NCBI RefSeq assembly: GCF_965196975.1
Contig: NZ_OZ239981.1
Location: forward strand, 682,001 to 746,000
Source: Endozoicomonas sp965196975
GTDB taxonomy: Bacteria; Pseudomonadota; Gammaproteobacteria; Pseudomonadales; Endozoicomonadaceae
Reading direction: 5' to 3'
Length of the DNA stretch: 64,000 nucleotides
In this document: positions 47,145-54,783 of the stretch, in pieces
How the letters are laid out: each line of letters opens with the position of its first letter
How positions within the stretch are numbered: position 1 is the first letter of the stretch
Made by a program: the position numbers and the translations under genes
The notes under the pieces: generated by a model
The model's database searches: none
What the model was told of the DNA's origin: nothing
The model's input: the letters and a program-made list of their open reading frames with translations, nothing else

Positions 47145-47336
47145 TTGATGATCCCTGACTTTAAATAGCTTGATTCAGTGAAGTTGGAGTTTTATCAATC
47201 CAAAAAATTCAATGCCAGATCAGGTAATTCGTGATTATTTCGTAAATTACTGAATAAAAAAAGTTATTTTATACTTCTTTAATGCATGCATTGTTAGGAA
47301 TGATAGTGCCTATTAGCTGTTGATTTAGTCGATCTG
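47145..47336. other. Non-coding upstream region of the 783-aa gene
   Basis: An A+T-rich stretch with no gene, presumably holding the promoter of the minus-strand 783-aa gene. No clear operator was found. Confidence 0.5.
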
Positions 47337-47590
47337 AAGTGTCCAAAAAGTCTCCAGAAAATAGCGTATTACTGCGGGAAATAGCGGGAAATAGCGGGAA
47401 AACGGCTATTTCTTGATGCCTGTAATTAGTTAATTTATTGAAAAATGTAGAGAACCTTAATCTTAGACTAGGGTTCAAATCATATCTTTTTAATAAAGGC
47501 TAACTTTCTAACTGGCTGATATATTGTGATTTTTTGGTTTGTAAAACAGTTAGAGAAGTTTTAATAGTCCAGAAAGTGTCCAAAAAGATG
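47337..47590. repeat. Attachment-like repeat, copy 2
   Basis: The most complete copy. It begins AAGTGTCCAAAAAGTCTCCAG, goes through the AATAGCGTATTACTGCGGG block (with a tandem GGGAAATAGC duplication), the GAGAACCTTAATCTTAGACTA block and GGGTTCAAATCATATC, and ends with GTCCAGAAAGTGTCCAAAAAG. It lies between the 783-aa and 235-aa genes. Confidence 0.75.
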
Positions 47591-47840
47591 TTCTTACCTA
47601 TATTTTGGGGTGTGGGTTCTTGTGATAAAGCTTTGTTGAAATGATGACTTACCCTAGGCCATTCATCTTTGGCTTTAACTGCAATCTACTATAAAAAATA
47701 CTGTTTAAATGCTTCGATAAATTATCAGTTAAATATAATCTGTCGTATATATGTATGATGAGAGCAAATGAACTTTTTGTTTTTAATAGATCTCTAAGCT
47801 TTTAACGAGTATTTGACAATAAAAAATAGAGGTCTTTTTG
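47591..47840. other. A+T-rich region upstream of the 235-aa gene
   Basis: A strongly A+T-rich stretch without a gene. AAATATAATC at 47731 contains a perfect TATAAT, a candidate -10 box for the 235-aa gene about 100 bases downstream, but no good -35 is paired with it. Confidence 0.4.
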
Positions 47841-48548
47841 ATGAATGTCGGTGGCCAAACTGTATCATATAGTAATCAAGTCTATAACAGACTTACAGAG
47901 GACGTATCATTCCAGGATGCCGACAATTCAGAGCAACAGAGTGAACGCAGTAAGCCAGGCTGTTTTACCCGTGCTATGAAGTGGGTATGTGAGCATCCCT
48001 GTAAATCATTTTTCATTGCAGTCGGGGTCGTAGGTGTTACATCAGGTACGGTGAGTCTTGGAGTGGTTTTGGGTCTTGGTGGGGCTGGTGTAGCCTTGTC
48101 TGCTAGAAATACAACATTGGCACCTAATGTCACTAACTTCATGACAACTAATGGATCGGCAGAAACCTCTCAATCAACAACTACTACTTCTGACTTTGCG
48201 CCATCAACATCACCGGCTCCTGTTTCGCTTAAAACAACACAGGAACAAACAACCACAGATTCAGGTAGGGTCGAGAAGTACAGAGGTGCATATTGTGAAG
48301 GGCAGTATGTTGAAACTTGGCATTATTGTTGTGAAGATCCTGAAGATACTTCAGGGCAAAATAAACATTACTTCAGGGATGCAAACTCAACATATACCAA
48401 CCCATGGGGGGCATCGTGTCCAGGCCATGAAGAATATTGGTTCCCAGGAGAAACTGAATGTACGAAAAATGATAGGGCCGAAGAGGCAGCATCAATGACA
48501 GAATATTGCAAAGATCAGCACAATAGTACCGCTAAATTTGATGATTAA
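47841..48548 (+). CDS. Unrecognised membrane protein with Cys-rich C-terminus
   Basis: A 235-aa protein with an N-terminal cytosolic part, a hydrophobic Gly/Val-rich segment (about residues 58-88, SFFIAVGVVGVTSGTVSLGVVLGLGGAGVAL), a Thr/Ser-rich linker of about 60 residues (TTTTSDFAPSTSPAPVS) and a C-terminal domain with eight cysteines in small clusters (AYCEGQYVETWHYCCEDP, ASCPGHEEYW, TECTKN, EYCKDQ). No family was recognised. The layout suggests a membrane-anchored or translocated protein whose exposed domain forms disulfides. ATG 47841 has AGAGGT upstream. Confidence 0.72.
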   Translation: MNVGGQTVSYSNQVYNRLTEDVSFQDADNSEQQSERSKPGCFTRAMKWVCEHPCKSFFIAVGVVGVTSGTVSLGVVLGLGGAGVALSARNTTLAPNVTNFMTTNGSAETSQSTTTTSDFAPSTSPAPVSLKTTQEQTTTDSGRVEKYRGAYCEGQYVETWHYCCEDPEDTSGQNKHYFRDANSTYTNPWGASCPGHEEYWFPGETECTKNDRAEEAASMTEYCKDQHNSTAKFDD

Positions 48549-48720
48549 TATTTTTATTAAGAAAGTTGCAGCAGTAGGCTCTAAATACTTTTTTAATTGT
48601 ATTCTCTAAGTATTAATTTCCGGCAATTTTTTATAGTGAAAGGTTTTTGGTTGATGGTTTATATGACTACTAGCCATTCTGACTCTGGATTAAGGGTCTA
48701 GGGGCTGTTTTGTTGTAATG
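48549..48720. other. Gene-free spacer after the 235-aa gene
   Basis: No gene, RNA or clear terminator was recognised between the stop codon and the third attachment-like repeat. Confidence 0.4.
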
Positions 48721-48871
48721 TAAGTGTCCAAAAAGTGTCCAGAAAATTGAGTATTACTGCGTAAAATAGCGTAAAAACGGTGATTTCTTAATCTAGGATC
48801 TTTCATAACTTACTGAAAAATATAGAGAACCCTGATCTTAGACTAGGGTTCAAATCCCGCCGCCTCCACCA
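48721..48871 (+). repeat. Attachment-like repeat copy 3, ending in a tmRNA/tRNA 3' end
   Basis: It begins AAGTGTCCAAAAAGTGTCCAG like copy 2 and continues through GAGTATTACTGCG and GAGAACCCTGATCTTAGACTA. It then runs into a 26-base T-arm and acceptor end at 48846-48871 (GGGTTCAAAT, then CCCGCCGCCTCCACCA). The 5' side of the T-stem is absent, so this is only the 3' end of a tmRNA or tRNA, as left by integrases that target such genes. E. coli ssrA ends almost the same way. Confidence 0.8.
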
Positions 48872-48876
48872 AATAG

Positions 48877-48911
48877 AAACCCGGTTGGTCCTGGATCTTC
48901 CGGGTTTTTTT
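48877..48911 (+). terminator. Rho-independent terminator after the RNA 3' end
   Basis: AAACCCGG (48877-48884) pairs with CCGGGTTT (48900-48907), followed by a run of T to 48911. It starts 5 bases after the CCA of the RNA 3' fragment, consistent with the original terminator of a tmRNA or tRNA gene carried along with the fragment. The region 48912-49104 holds nothing recognised. Confidence 0.8.
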
Positions 48912-49104
48912 ATGGCTGGACAGAAGCGGTTTTTGCCGAAGTGCCCAACTGGATTCTCGTTGTTCCACGAATTCGGCGGTTGGGCGCTGATTTCCGTATT
49001 CAATATTTTCCAAACGCTGTTCGCAAATACCTCATTCTTTCATCAGACACTCTGCTTGTTTTTCGTGAAATGGTAGCTTCTCGACAATCTTCTCAAGCAA
49101 ATTT

Positions 49105-49635
49105 TTATAGGTTCATATAGGTCAACTCGGATTCCGAAACTAAGGTAGGGTCTATATCCGCTGCATACAATACGCTTTGAGCCGTTCTGTCTATTTGCTG
49201 GGAGGCTTGGGACGAGCTTGTGGCATGTTGAATCATTATTTGTGGTGTGGATGCCCAGCTATCAAAAGGCGGAAGTGTCGTCTTTGGCTCACATGAGCTG
49301 AGGATCACTGGATTATTACTAAAAGTTGGTGTGTTTAAAGAAAAATGGGGGAGGGGAAAGCCATCCTGCCCTGGGGTTAAAACGCCCTCGGAGTCGGTAG
49401 ACCCATTTGATGCGCTATCCGGTGCTGGTGATTGTGACTGATAGTTCAAGTCTGCCGATGAGTGATAGGCTGATAAACGTGAATTTCGTCTTGGACCTAA
49501 ATCATCAACTCGATATGAGTGTTCACCAATCTCTTTATACCCCTGCTCTGGTTTATGCTGCTTTTTACACTTTTTAATTAATGAGATGGTCTCATTTAGT
49601 ATTCTCTGTTTGGTGCGCACATCCGTTAAAAGCAT
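49105..49635 (-). CDS. Unrecognised Ser/Pro-rich protein, possibly 5'-truncated
   Basis: A 176-aa protein with no recognised family. The N-terminal 40 residues are Lys-rich (RTKQRILNETISLIKKCKKQHKPEQ). The remainder is Ser/Thr/Pro-rich and probably disordered (SQSPAPDSASNGSTDSEG, NTPTFSNNPV). The ATG lies 12 bases from the inner end of IS copy C, and the frame stays open into the IS, so the true 5' end may have been lost. It could be a fragment of a larger effector-like gene. Confidence 0.5.
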   Translation of the reverse strand: MLLTDVRTKQRILNETISLIKKCKKQHKPEQGYKEIGEHSYRVDDLGPRRNSRLSAYHSSADLNYQSQSPAPDSASNGSTDSEGVLTPGQDGFPLPHFSLNTPTFSNNPVILSSCEPKTTLPPFDSWASTPQIMIQHATSSSQASQQIDRTAQSVLYAADIDPTLVSESELTYMNL

Positions 49636-49646
49636 TGATCTTGGAT

Positions 49647-51037
49647 GGGTGCTCTCTCAATTTGATAACTGACTCATAGGTTAGCTTCAACCTTTCCAGT
49701 CATGAACTCAGACCAAAGTTGTTCCCAGCGCCCCTTACTCTGGATCAGTGCTCTTGTTGTCAAAAGCACTTCCGCTCCTGTTGCTTTCCACCTCATTCCA
49801 GAACCACATAATCGTTGCTTTACCAGAGTCTTACAAGCCGCTTCAGTAACTCCTGAACCTATTGGCCAATGGCGTTTAAGCGCCTGATGATAATTCATTA
49901 ACTGGTGATTGTTTGTAAAATAGCTCACAGCTTTGTAGCGCTTCTCTGTCAGTGCGATTGTCTTTTTCGGGAGCTCGGCTGATTCAATTTCCTGAAGGAT
50001 TTTTTTGGCTGCTCCACGCTTGTTTTTCAAACTATGTAGCCTGTCTTCAAGCCACTGGTGTCGCTTCGCCTTACTGGTTGGAAACAGTGCTTCCGCTGCT
50101 CCAGCTAAATATTCAGATGCATGATAAAAATCGAGTATCTGCCCAGAGGTATGTTGTTTCAAATAACTCCAGTTTTCTCTAGCCCCGTCAGCTACCCCGA
50201 TGTATGTGGCATTTGGGTAGAGTCGTTTTAGATCTGCAATCTCCTCGTCGAGCTTGCTCATAAAGCTTTGTTTACCATACTCTGGCGAACTGGCTGTATA
50301 TATCGTGTGGAGCCTGTCTCCATCTGCAGAATATAGGCTCAATGTCCCACACATGGCTTCCCTCCAGCCTTCTTCACAAAGCAGCATGCAGGTTCCATCC
50401 AGACCAATGGCTATTGTTTCAACAGGCTCTTTTAGTGGAGGAAGGTGGTAGTGAGTGTCTTGCTGGTCTTCAATTAATGCACCTACTCTGTCCGATAAAT
50501 GCTTGATATAAGAATTTGAAAGCGTCCTTTGATGGTTGGTCTCAAAATCTTCTTTTACCGCAGGCGCTGGCATCTGGCTGTATTTCCAGGCGATAGACTT
50601 GGCAAATTTGGGGGTAGCTGAACCAATAATACCGGCACGAAGATCAAGTGCTGCCAGAGTACTGCCACCTCTGACACCCTGATATACGGAGCGCTCCAAA
50701 GGTATACGACCGTATAAGGTTTCATAGTGCTTAAGAACCTTTCCTTTGTAGTTCCACTTCTGCTGATTAACGACGATAGGTTCTTTATTGGGTGATTCAA
50801 ATAGCCCCAATAACTCTTTTGTTCCAAGCTGCCCGGCTTCATTGAGTGCACGCTGTAAACTATCTTCAAGATTCAGCATGTTGCCTGAATCTATAGAAAC
50901 TTCAATTTGCAAAACGATGCTTTTGGTAGAGCTGGAAATAACAGAAGCGGGCATGACAGTTAACTATTATGAGTGGTGTTCCCATAGTAGCTGTGAAAAT
51001 AGAGCACTATTGTTTCAATCATTCAGAGAGAGCACCC
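49647..51037 (-). mobile_element. ISKra4-like insertion sequence, copy C
   Basis: The right arm of the composite transposon, 1391 bp, same orientation as copy B, with its outer end against CTGCAACC of rdhA2. Confidence 0.95.
49674..50954 (-). CDS. ISKra4-like transposase, copy C
   Basis: A 426-aa transposase with the same protein sequence as copies A and B (likely catalytic D186, D256, E371). The frame is intact, so it could move the composite unit. Confidence 0.92.
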   Translation of the reverse strand: MPASVISSSTKSIVLQIEVSIDSGNMLNLEDSLQRALNEAGQLGTKELLGLFESPNKEPIVVNQQKWNYKGKVLKHYETLYGRIPLERSVYQGVRGGSTLAALDLRAGIIGSATPKFAKSIAWKYSQMPAPAVKEDFETNHQRTLSNSYIKHLSDRVGALIEDQQDTHYHLPPLKEPVETIAIGLDGTCMLLCEEGWREAMCGTLSLYSADGDRLHTIYTASSPEYGKQSFMSKLDEEIADLKRLYPNATYIGVADGARENWSYLKQHTSGQILDFYHASEYLAGAAEALFPTSKAKRHQWLEDRLHSLKNKRGAAKKILQEIESAELPKKTIALTEKRYKAVSYFTNNHQLMNYHQALKRHWPIGSGVTEAACKTLVKQRLCGSGMRWKATGAEVLLTTRALIQSKGRWEQLWSEFMTGKVEANL

Positions 51038-51929
51038 CTGCAACCAGTGACATTTCCGTATACTCATTATTGACTGATGCTGCAGACACCGCCGTTGGTG
51101 CAGTACGAATGGCTTCATAATCCTGTTCAAATGCCAGAACAATGACCGACTTGGGTTTAAAGGGGAAGTCATCCTCCCAGGTAAATGCCTTTTCCTGGAC
51201 TGCGTCGTATATGGGGGAATAGTTCCAGCGGGGATCATTCCGGGTAATGCCCACACGGTCAGCACCATAAAGTCTGGCCGCACGCTTGATATATTGAGAC
51301 GCTTCTTCTGGTGAGGAAAATTCCCATTGCACCGGTGCCAGATTGACCTGCTCCCAGGAGTGCTCTCCGGTATTGGGAACGCCAAACTTACTGAAAGGAC
51401 CCAGGGATTTATCCAGAGGGCCATTAGCAGCGGTGCCCAGTGCCCAGTCAAGCTGTCGATACCCCAGGGTCGAATTATCCCAGGCGCTGGGGTCAACACT
51501 TTGATGATGTTTAAGGCTTTTCATGACATCCGAAAAGGTAAAGTCCGGGATGCCGATTTCTTCAGCAAATGCCCGGTTCCTTTCGGGGTACTGCTGCTGC
51601 AGCTTTTTTGAAATGGCGTAACTGAACACCATATTACGCTGGTCAAAAGGTGTTAACAGGGTGTCATCAATCTCAACGGGCAGTGTATCGTGGGGAACCC
51701 CCTGGACTCGATAGGCAATCCAGCCACCAGCTGCACCGGTAGCAGCAACACCGGCAGCAACTGCCCCCCACTTGAATAATTTTCGGCGATCAGGGTTATC
51801 CAGTGCCTCATCCTGATGCTCTCTGCTTGTATCTGGCTGCTTTTCCATGGTGGGTCCATTTAGCGGGAAATGGACCCATCATAACGACCCGCCGAATAAA
51901 GAAGCATAACAACATTGCTATGGCGTCAT

Positions 51930-52835
51930 TCAACAATTAAATACGTTATTGCTTTGCTCCATATATTGAGAAAACATATCCAGAAAAGCCCTGGTTTTGT
52001 TTGGCATATAACTGTTGGAGTGGTAAATCACATAATAAGGTTGCTCATAGGAGTATCGCCCTTCAAACAGACAGACCAGCTCCTGACTTCGCACCAGCGG
52101 ATTCACCATAAACTGAGGCACAAAACAAACCCCCATTCCCTTTCGTGCAAGTTCAATGGTCAGGTTCAACGACTCACAGGTAAAGGGGCCTTTTACCGTC
52201 ACCTGTTCAACATTATCCTCCTCAAAATAAAACCATTTATCGACATCGCTCTCTTTATTATCAAACCGCAGGCAGTGCATATCTGCCAGATCCCTGGGGT
52301 GCTCAGGGTTACCATGTCGTTTAAGGTAATCGGGCGAGGCATAAAATCGACGGCTGCAGGTGAGAACTCGCTTGGCAACCATATTGGTGTTTCTGGGTGG
52401 CAGAGGATAGAAAATCAGATCAGCGTCTTGAACCTGATCCAGCTGATCATAAGACAGAATTTTATTGACGATATTTACCTTGGGAAAGGCAGTTAGATAC
52501 AGTGGAAAAAACTCCTTCGTCAGTAACTCCGCAAAAAAAGGAAGCATATAAAGCGTCAGCTCACCGGCCGGCTCTTTTTGAAAATCATCAATACTGCTTT
52601 TTGCCAACTGGTATTCATCAACGATTTTCTTACTGTTCTTGTAAAACTGACTCCCCTGAGGCGTCAGAAAGATATGCCGACCAGTCCGCTCAAACAGGCG
52701 AGCCTGCAGGTTCTCTTCCATATGTTTGATTTTTCTGCTGACGGTAGACTGGGGGAGATCCAGTATATTGGCAGCTTCTGTAAAACTCAGTTCCTCCGCG
52801 ACGCGGACAAATAAGGCAAGATCGTCGATTTTCAT
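51930..52835 (-). CDS. LysR-family regulator upstream of rdhA2
   Basis: A regulator of about 301 residues with an N-terminal winged helix-turn-helix (DLALFVRVAEELSFTEAANILDLPQSTVSRKIKHME) and a substrate-binding domain (GELTLYMLPFFAELL, ELARKGMGVCFVPQFMV). ATG 52835 has GGAG 5 bases upstream and is preferred to GTG 52841. It lies 81 bp upstream of rdhA2 on the same strand, an unusual tandem rather than divergent arrangement, and next to the divergent RdhC-like gene at 53029. Either gene could be its target. Confidence 0.92.
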   Translation of the reverse strand: MKIDDLALFVRVAEELSFTEAANILDLPQSTVSRKIKHMEENLQARLFERTGRHIFLTPQGSQFYKNSKKIVDEYQLAKSSIDDFQKEPAGELTLYMLPFFAELLTKEFFPLYLTAFPKVNIVNKILSYDQLDQVQDADLIFYPLPPRNTNMVAKRVLTCSRRFYASPDYLKRHGNPEHPRDLADMHCLRFDNKESDVDKWFYFEEDNVEQVTVKGPFTCESLNLTIELARKGMGVCFVPQFMVNPLVRSQELVCLFEGRYSYEQPYYVIYHSNSYMPNKTRAFLDMFSQYMEQSNNVFNC

Positions 52836-52907
52836 AACCACTCCAAACTCTGGCGTGAGTATGCATAAAAAACGATCACCGGATCTTGATGCGCATCATA
52901 CGGAAGA

Positions 52908-53027
52908 CTAATAGCTCCATAACATCAATAGCATAAATGCTATAACGCTCATCCATGCCATGGGGTAAGTCGCTCTGTTCATTAATGCCACAATACCCTT
53001 CCAGTTTTCAGGGCCTGAGTCTTCCAT
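52908..53027 (-). CDS. Possible 39-aa single-helix peptide
   Basis: MEDSGPENWKGIVALMNRA followed by a hydrophobic helix (PMAWMSVIAFMLLMLWSY) makes a plausible small membrane protein. The start ATG is back-to-back with the start of the divergent RdhC-like gene (53029), and the ribosome binding site (GGAGG) is 13 bases away, which is rather far. It may be a real small accessory peptide like those beside the other rdh genes, or chance. Confidence 0.35.
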   Translation of the reverse strand: MEDSGPENWKGIVALMNRATYPMAWMSVIAFMLLMLWSY

Positions 53028-53028
53028 T

Positions 53029-54219
53029 ATGAATAGAGAACCTCCTGCTTCCCCTTCAGCAAACACTTCAGTAAAAGCGTGGCGTTCACGCCTGATCACT
53101 ATCATGGCTCTGGTATCACTGGTCGTGGCCTGGTGCATTGGATACAGCCAGGTGGAAGGACTGGAGTCCTCTCTCAGCCGACACTTCAATGCTACGGCTG
53201 TCACAGTACAACAAGATAGAAACCATTCGTATTTGGTGGATACAGCGGGCAGCAGTAAAAAAATATATGCTGCCATGGATAATGGTTATGGAGGGCCTCT
53301 TTCAATGGCCTTCACTCTGGATAAATACAACAAAATACGAAGTGTGGATCTTGTGTCCCATGTTGACACTCCGGGCTATGTCGCCAATGTGTTGAATCGG
53401 CGCTTTCTTGACCGGCTGGAAGGAAAAGTCATTACCAGCCCGTTCACTATTGGACAGGATATTGATGGGATCAGCGGCGCCACCCTCACTATCGTCGGCA
53501 TGACGAACGCTGTTCGAAAAGCGGCCCATGAAGAAGCGCTTGCCCAGTCACTGACCATCAAAGCAGCGGAAACCGGCTCTCCAGTCAAGGTTTCGGATCT
53601 GGCTCTGGTTGTTCTGATTTTACTGGTCTTATTTGAGCGGCATTTGCCTTCCTCTATCCGAAAGTATCACATTCTTATTGTTGGGCTGTTATCTGTTGTC
53701 GTTATTGGTTACTGGGCAAATGTATCACTCTCCATCGCTTCGTTATCCTCATTGATGCTGGGCTATTGGCCGGACCCAGACCAAAATCTTGCCTTTTACC
53801 TTGTTCTTTCTGCCGTCGCTTTTGGCATTTTCTGGAAAGGAAAAAACCTGTATTGCAGCCAGCTTTGCCCATTCCATCATATCCAGCGCTGGCTGAATAA
53901 ACTGGGACAAAATAACCTGCCCGTTGCCAACTGGGTTCGAAGCTATAGCATTAACATCATCAACACGCTGCTGTGGCTGGCTTTGATGCTCATTTTCCTG
54001 TCCCGCAACCCGGCACTGGGTTCGTACGAGCCATTTTCCATGCTTTTTTCTTTAGATGGCATCGGAATCCAGTGGTACATACTGCCATTGGCACTCACTG
54101 GCAGTTTCTTTATCAAAGATTACTGGTGTCGTCTGCTGTGCCCACTGGGTCGAGGCCTCAATTTAATGGTCAGACAACAGCAGCAGGTAAAAAGACTGAT
54201 CAGAACCAAGGCTCTATGA
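53029..54219 (+). CDS. RdhC/NosR-like FMN-binding membrane protein 2
   Basis: A 396-aa paralogue of the protein at 36962. It has an N-terminal helix (about 22-40), GYGG (87-90), the flavin-attachment motif SGATLT (149-154, T152), several helices, and cysteine motifs CSQLCP (C276, C280) and CRLLCP (C367, C371). Both copies share the NLYC...CPF and EPF.MLF/IMF landmarks but are well diverged elsewhere. It is followed by a small single-helix protein and faces rdhB3/rdhA3 convergently. The ribosome binding site at 53029 is weak, so the exact start is uncertain. Confidence 0.85.
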   Translation: MNREPPASPSANTSVKAWRSRLITIMALVSLVVAWCIGYSQVEGLESSLSRHFNATAVTVQQDRNHSYLVDTAGSSKKIYAAMDNGYGGPLSMAFTLDKYNKIRSVDLVSHVDTPGYVANVLNRRFLDRLEGKVITSPFTIGQDIDGISGATLTIVGMTNAVRKAAHEEALAQSLTIKAAETGSPVKVSDLALVVLILLVLFERHLPSSIRKYHILIVGLLSVVVIGYWANVSLSIASLSSLMLGYWPDPDQNLAFYLVLSAVAFGIFWKGKNLYCSQLCPFHHIQRWLNKLGQNNLPVANWVRSYSINIINTLLWLALMLIFLSRNPALGSYEPFSMLFSLDGIGIQWYILPLALTGSFFIKDYWCRLLCPLGRGLNLMVRQQQQVKRLIRTKAL

Positions 54220-54230
54220 GGAAAAACGCG

Positions 54231-54407
54231 ATGTCTGATGTACAGAAAGCCAGTAGACAGGTAAATCGTTCGAAACCACAAAAAAAGAGCAAAAGAGGTA
54301 CTTCAGTGGTTACACGCTATCTTACCACTGCCGGCTATATTACCACTCTGGCAGTTGTCCTTCTTTATATGGGAAGCGGGCTGGCAGGGCAATTTCTGGT
54401 GCAGTGA
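54231..54407 (+). CDS. Small single-helix membrane protein after RdhC2
   Basis: A 58-aa protein with a Lys/Arg/Ser-rich N-terminus (QVNRSKPQKKSKRG) and one helix (YITTLAVVLLYMGSGLAGQFL). ATG 54231 has GAGGAAA upstream and lies 11 bases after the RdhC-like stop. The position mirrors the 77-aa protein after RdhC1. Unrecognised family; an accessory subunit role is inferred from the repeated gene order. Confidence 0.7.
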   Translation: MSDVQKASRQVNRSKPQKKSKRGTSVVTRYLTTAGYITTLAVVLLYMGSGLAGQFLVQ

Positions 54408-54422
54408 TGCCTTGATGCAGAA

Positions 54423-54461
54423 TGACGAACATGCTGTCCCAGCGGATGTTCGTCAATTTTT
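54423..54461 (+). terminator. Rho-independent terminator
   Basis: TGACGAACAT (54423-54432) pairs perfectly with ATGTTCGTCA (54446-54455), followed by ATTTTT. It ends the plus-strand RdhC2 operon before the convergent rdhB3. Confidence 0.85.
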
Positions 54462-54480
54462 CCAGAGCCTCAGACTGTGA

Positions 54481-54783
54481 TCAGACGTTGCGAAGCTTAA
54501 CAATGAGTTGCAGAAGTATTGCGCCCGCGATAATCAGTCCGGTACCGACAAAACCAAGGAAGTACCAGCCAGCATTGCCTTCATTTTCCCCCAGCAGGGT
54601 GAAAGCGCCGGCAACGGTCAGGGCAAAGCTGAACCACCAGCCACTGGCCAGGGCCCACTTCCACCAGTTCATGTTCAGGCGGTAATGTTTTGCCCATTCA
54701 TTGGCGCCAGCAAATACCAGCACCTGTATTGCACCCAGTACCATCCAGAAAAGAGGGTCAAGCAGTGTGGATTGTGGAAACAT
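54481..54783 (-). CDS. rdhB: Reductive dehalogenase membrane anchor RdhB3
   Basis: A 100-aa three-helix protein closely related to RdhB1: both start MFPQSTLLDP, have WWKWAL/WWKWSL and share GENEGNAGWYFLGFVGTGLI. The ATG directly follows the rdhA3 TAA. It presumably anchors RdhA3 in the cytoplasmic membrane. Confidence 0.86.
   Translation of the reverse strand: MFPQSTLLDPLFWMVLGAIQVLVFAGANEWAKHYRLNMNWWKWALASGWWFSFALTVAGAFTLLGENEGNAGWYFLGFVGTGLIIAGAILLQLIVKLRNV

Larger units (their letters stand above)
42421..51037. mobile_element. Composite transposon bounded by two ISKra4-like copies
   Basis: An 8617-bp unit bounded by two directly oriented 1391-bp IS copies (42421-43811 and 49647-51037). 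The whole unit is flanked by the direct repeat CTGCAACC (42413-42420 and 51038-51045), while the inner flanks (AATGTCTA and TCTTGGAT) do not match. This is the expected signature of transposition as one unit. The cargo (43812-49646) has a truncated IS1, three unrecognised genes and three attachment-like repeats, and is visibly more A+T-rich than the chromosome around it. Confidence 0.93.
41799..51848 (-). pseudogene. rdhA: Reductive dehalogenase RdhA2, interrupted by composite transposon
   Basis: The 5' part (51038-51848) encodes a Tat signal (DRRKLFKWGAVAAG) and the N-terminal half. The 3' part (41799-42412) encodes the 4Fe-4S motifs CENCKRCADQCP and CVICIKACP and the C-terminus. Removing the transposon and one CTGCAACC copy rejoins SLVAGQLADFF in frame, giving exactly 474 codons plus stop. 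The restored protein is closer in length and style to classical PceA-type RdhA than RdhA1 or RdhA3. No other lesion is visible, so the disruption looks recent. The gene follows a LysR regulator and precedes rdhB2. Confidence 0.95.

Noticed and set aside
48803..49003. Minus-strand frame across the RNA 3' end (contains WWRRRDLNPSL)
   Set aside because: This is the well-known spurious translation of the antisense of a tRNA/tmRNA 3' end, not a gene.
53973..54230. Longer N-terminal extension of the 58-aa protein
   Set aside because: It overlaps the RdhC2 coding region in another frame; ATG 54231 has a proper ribosome binding site.
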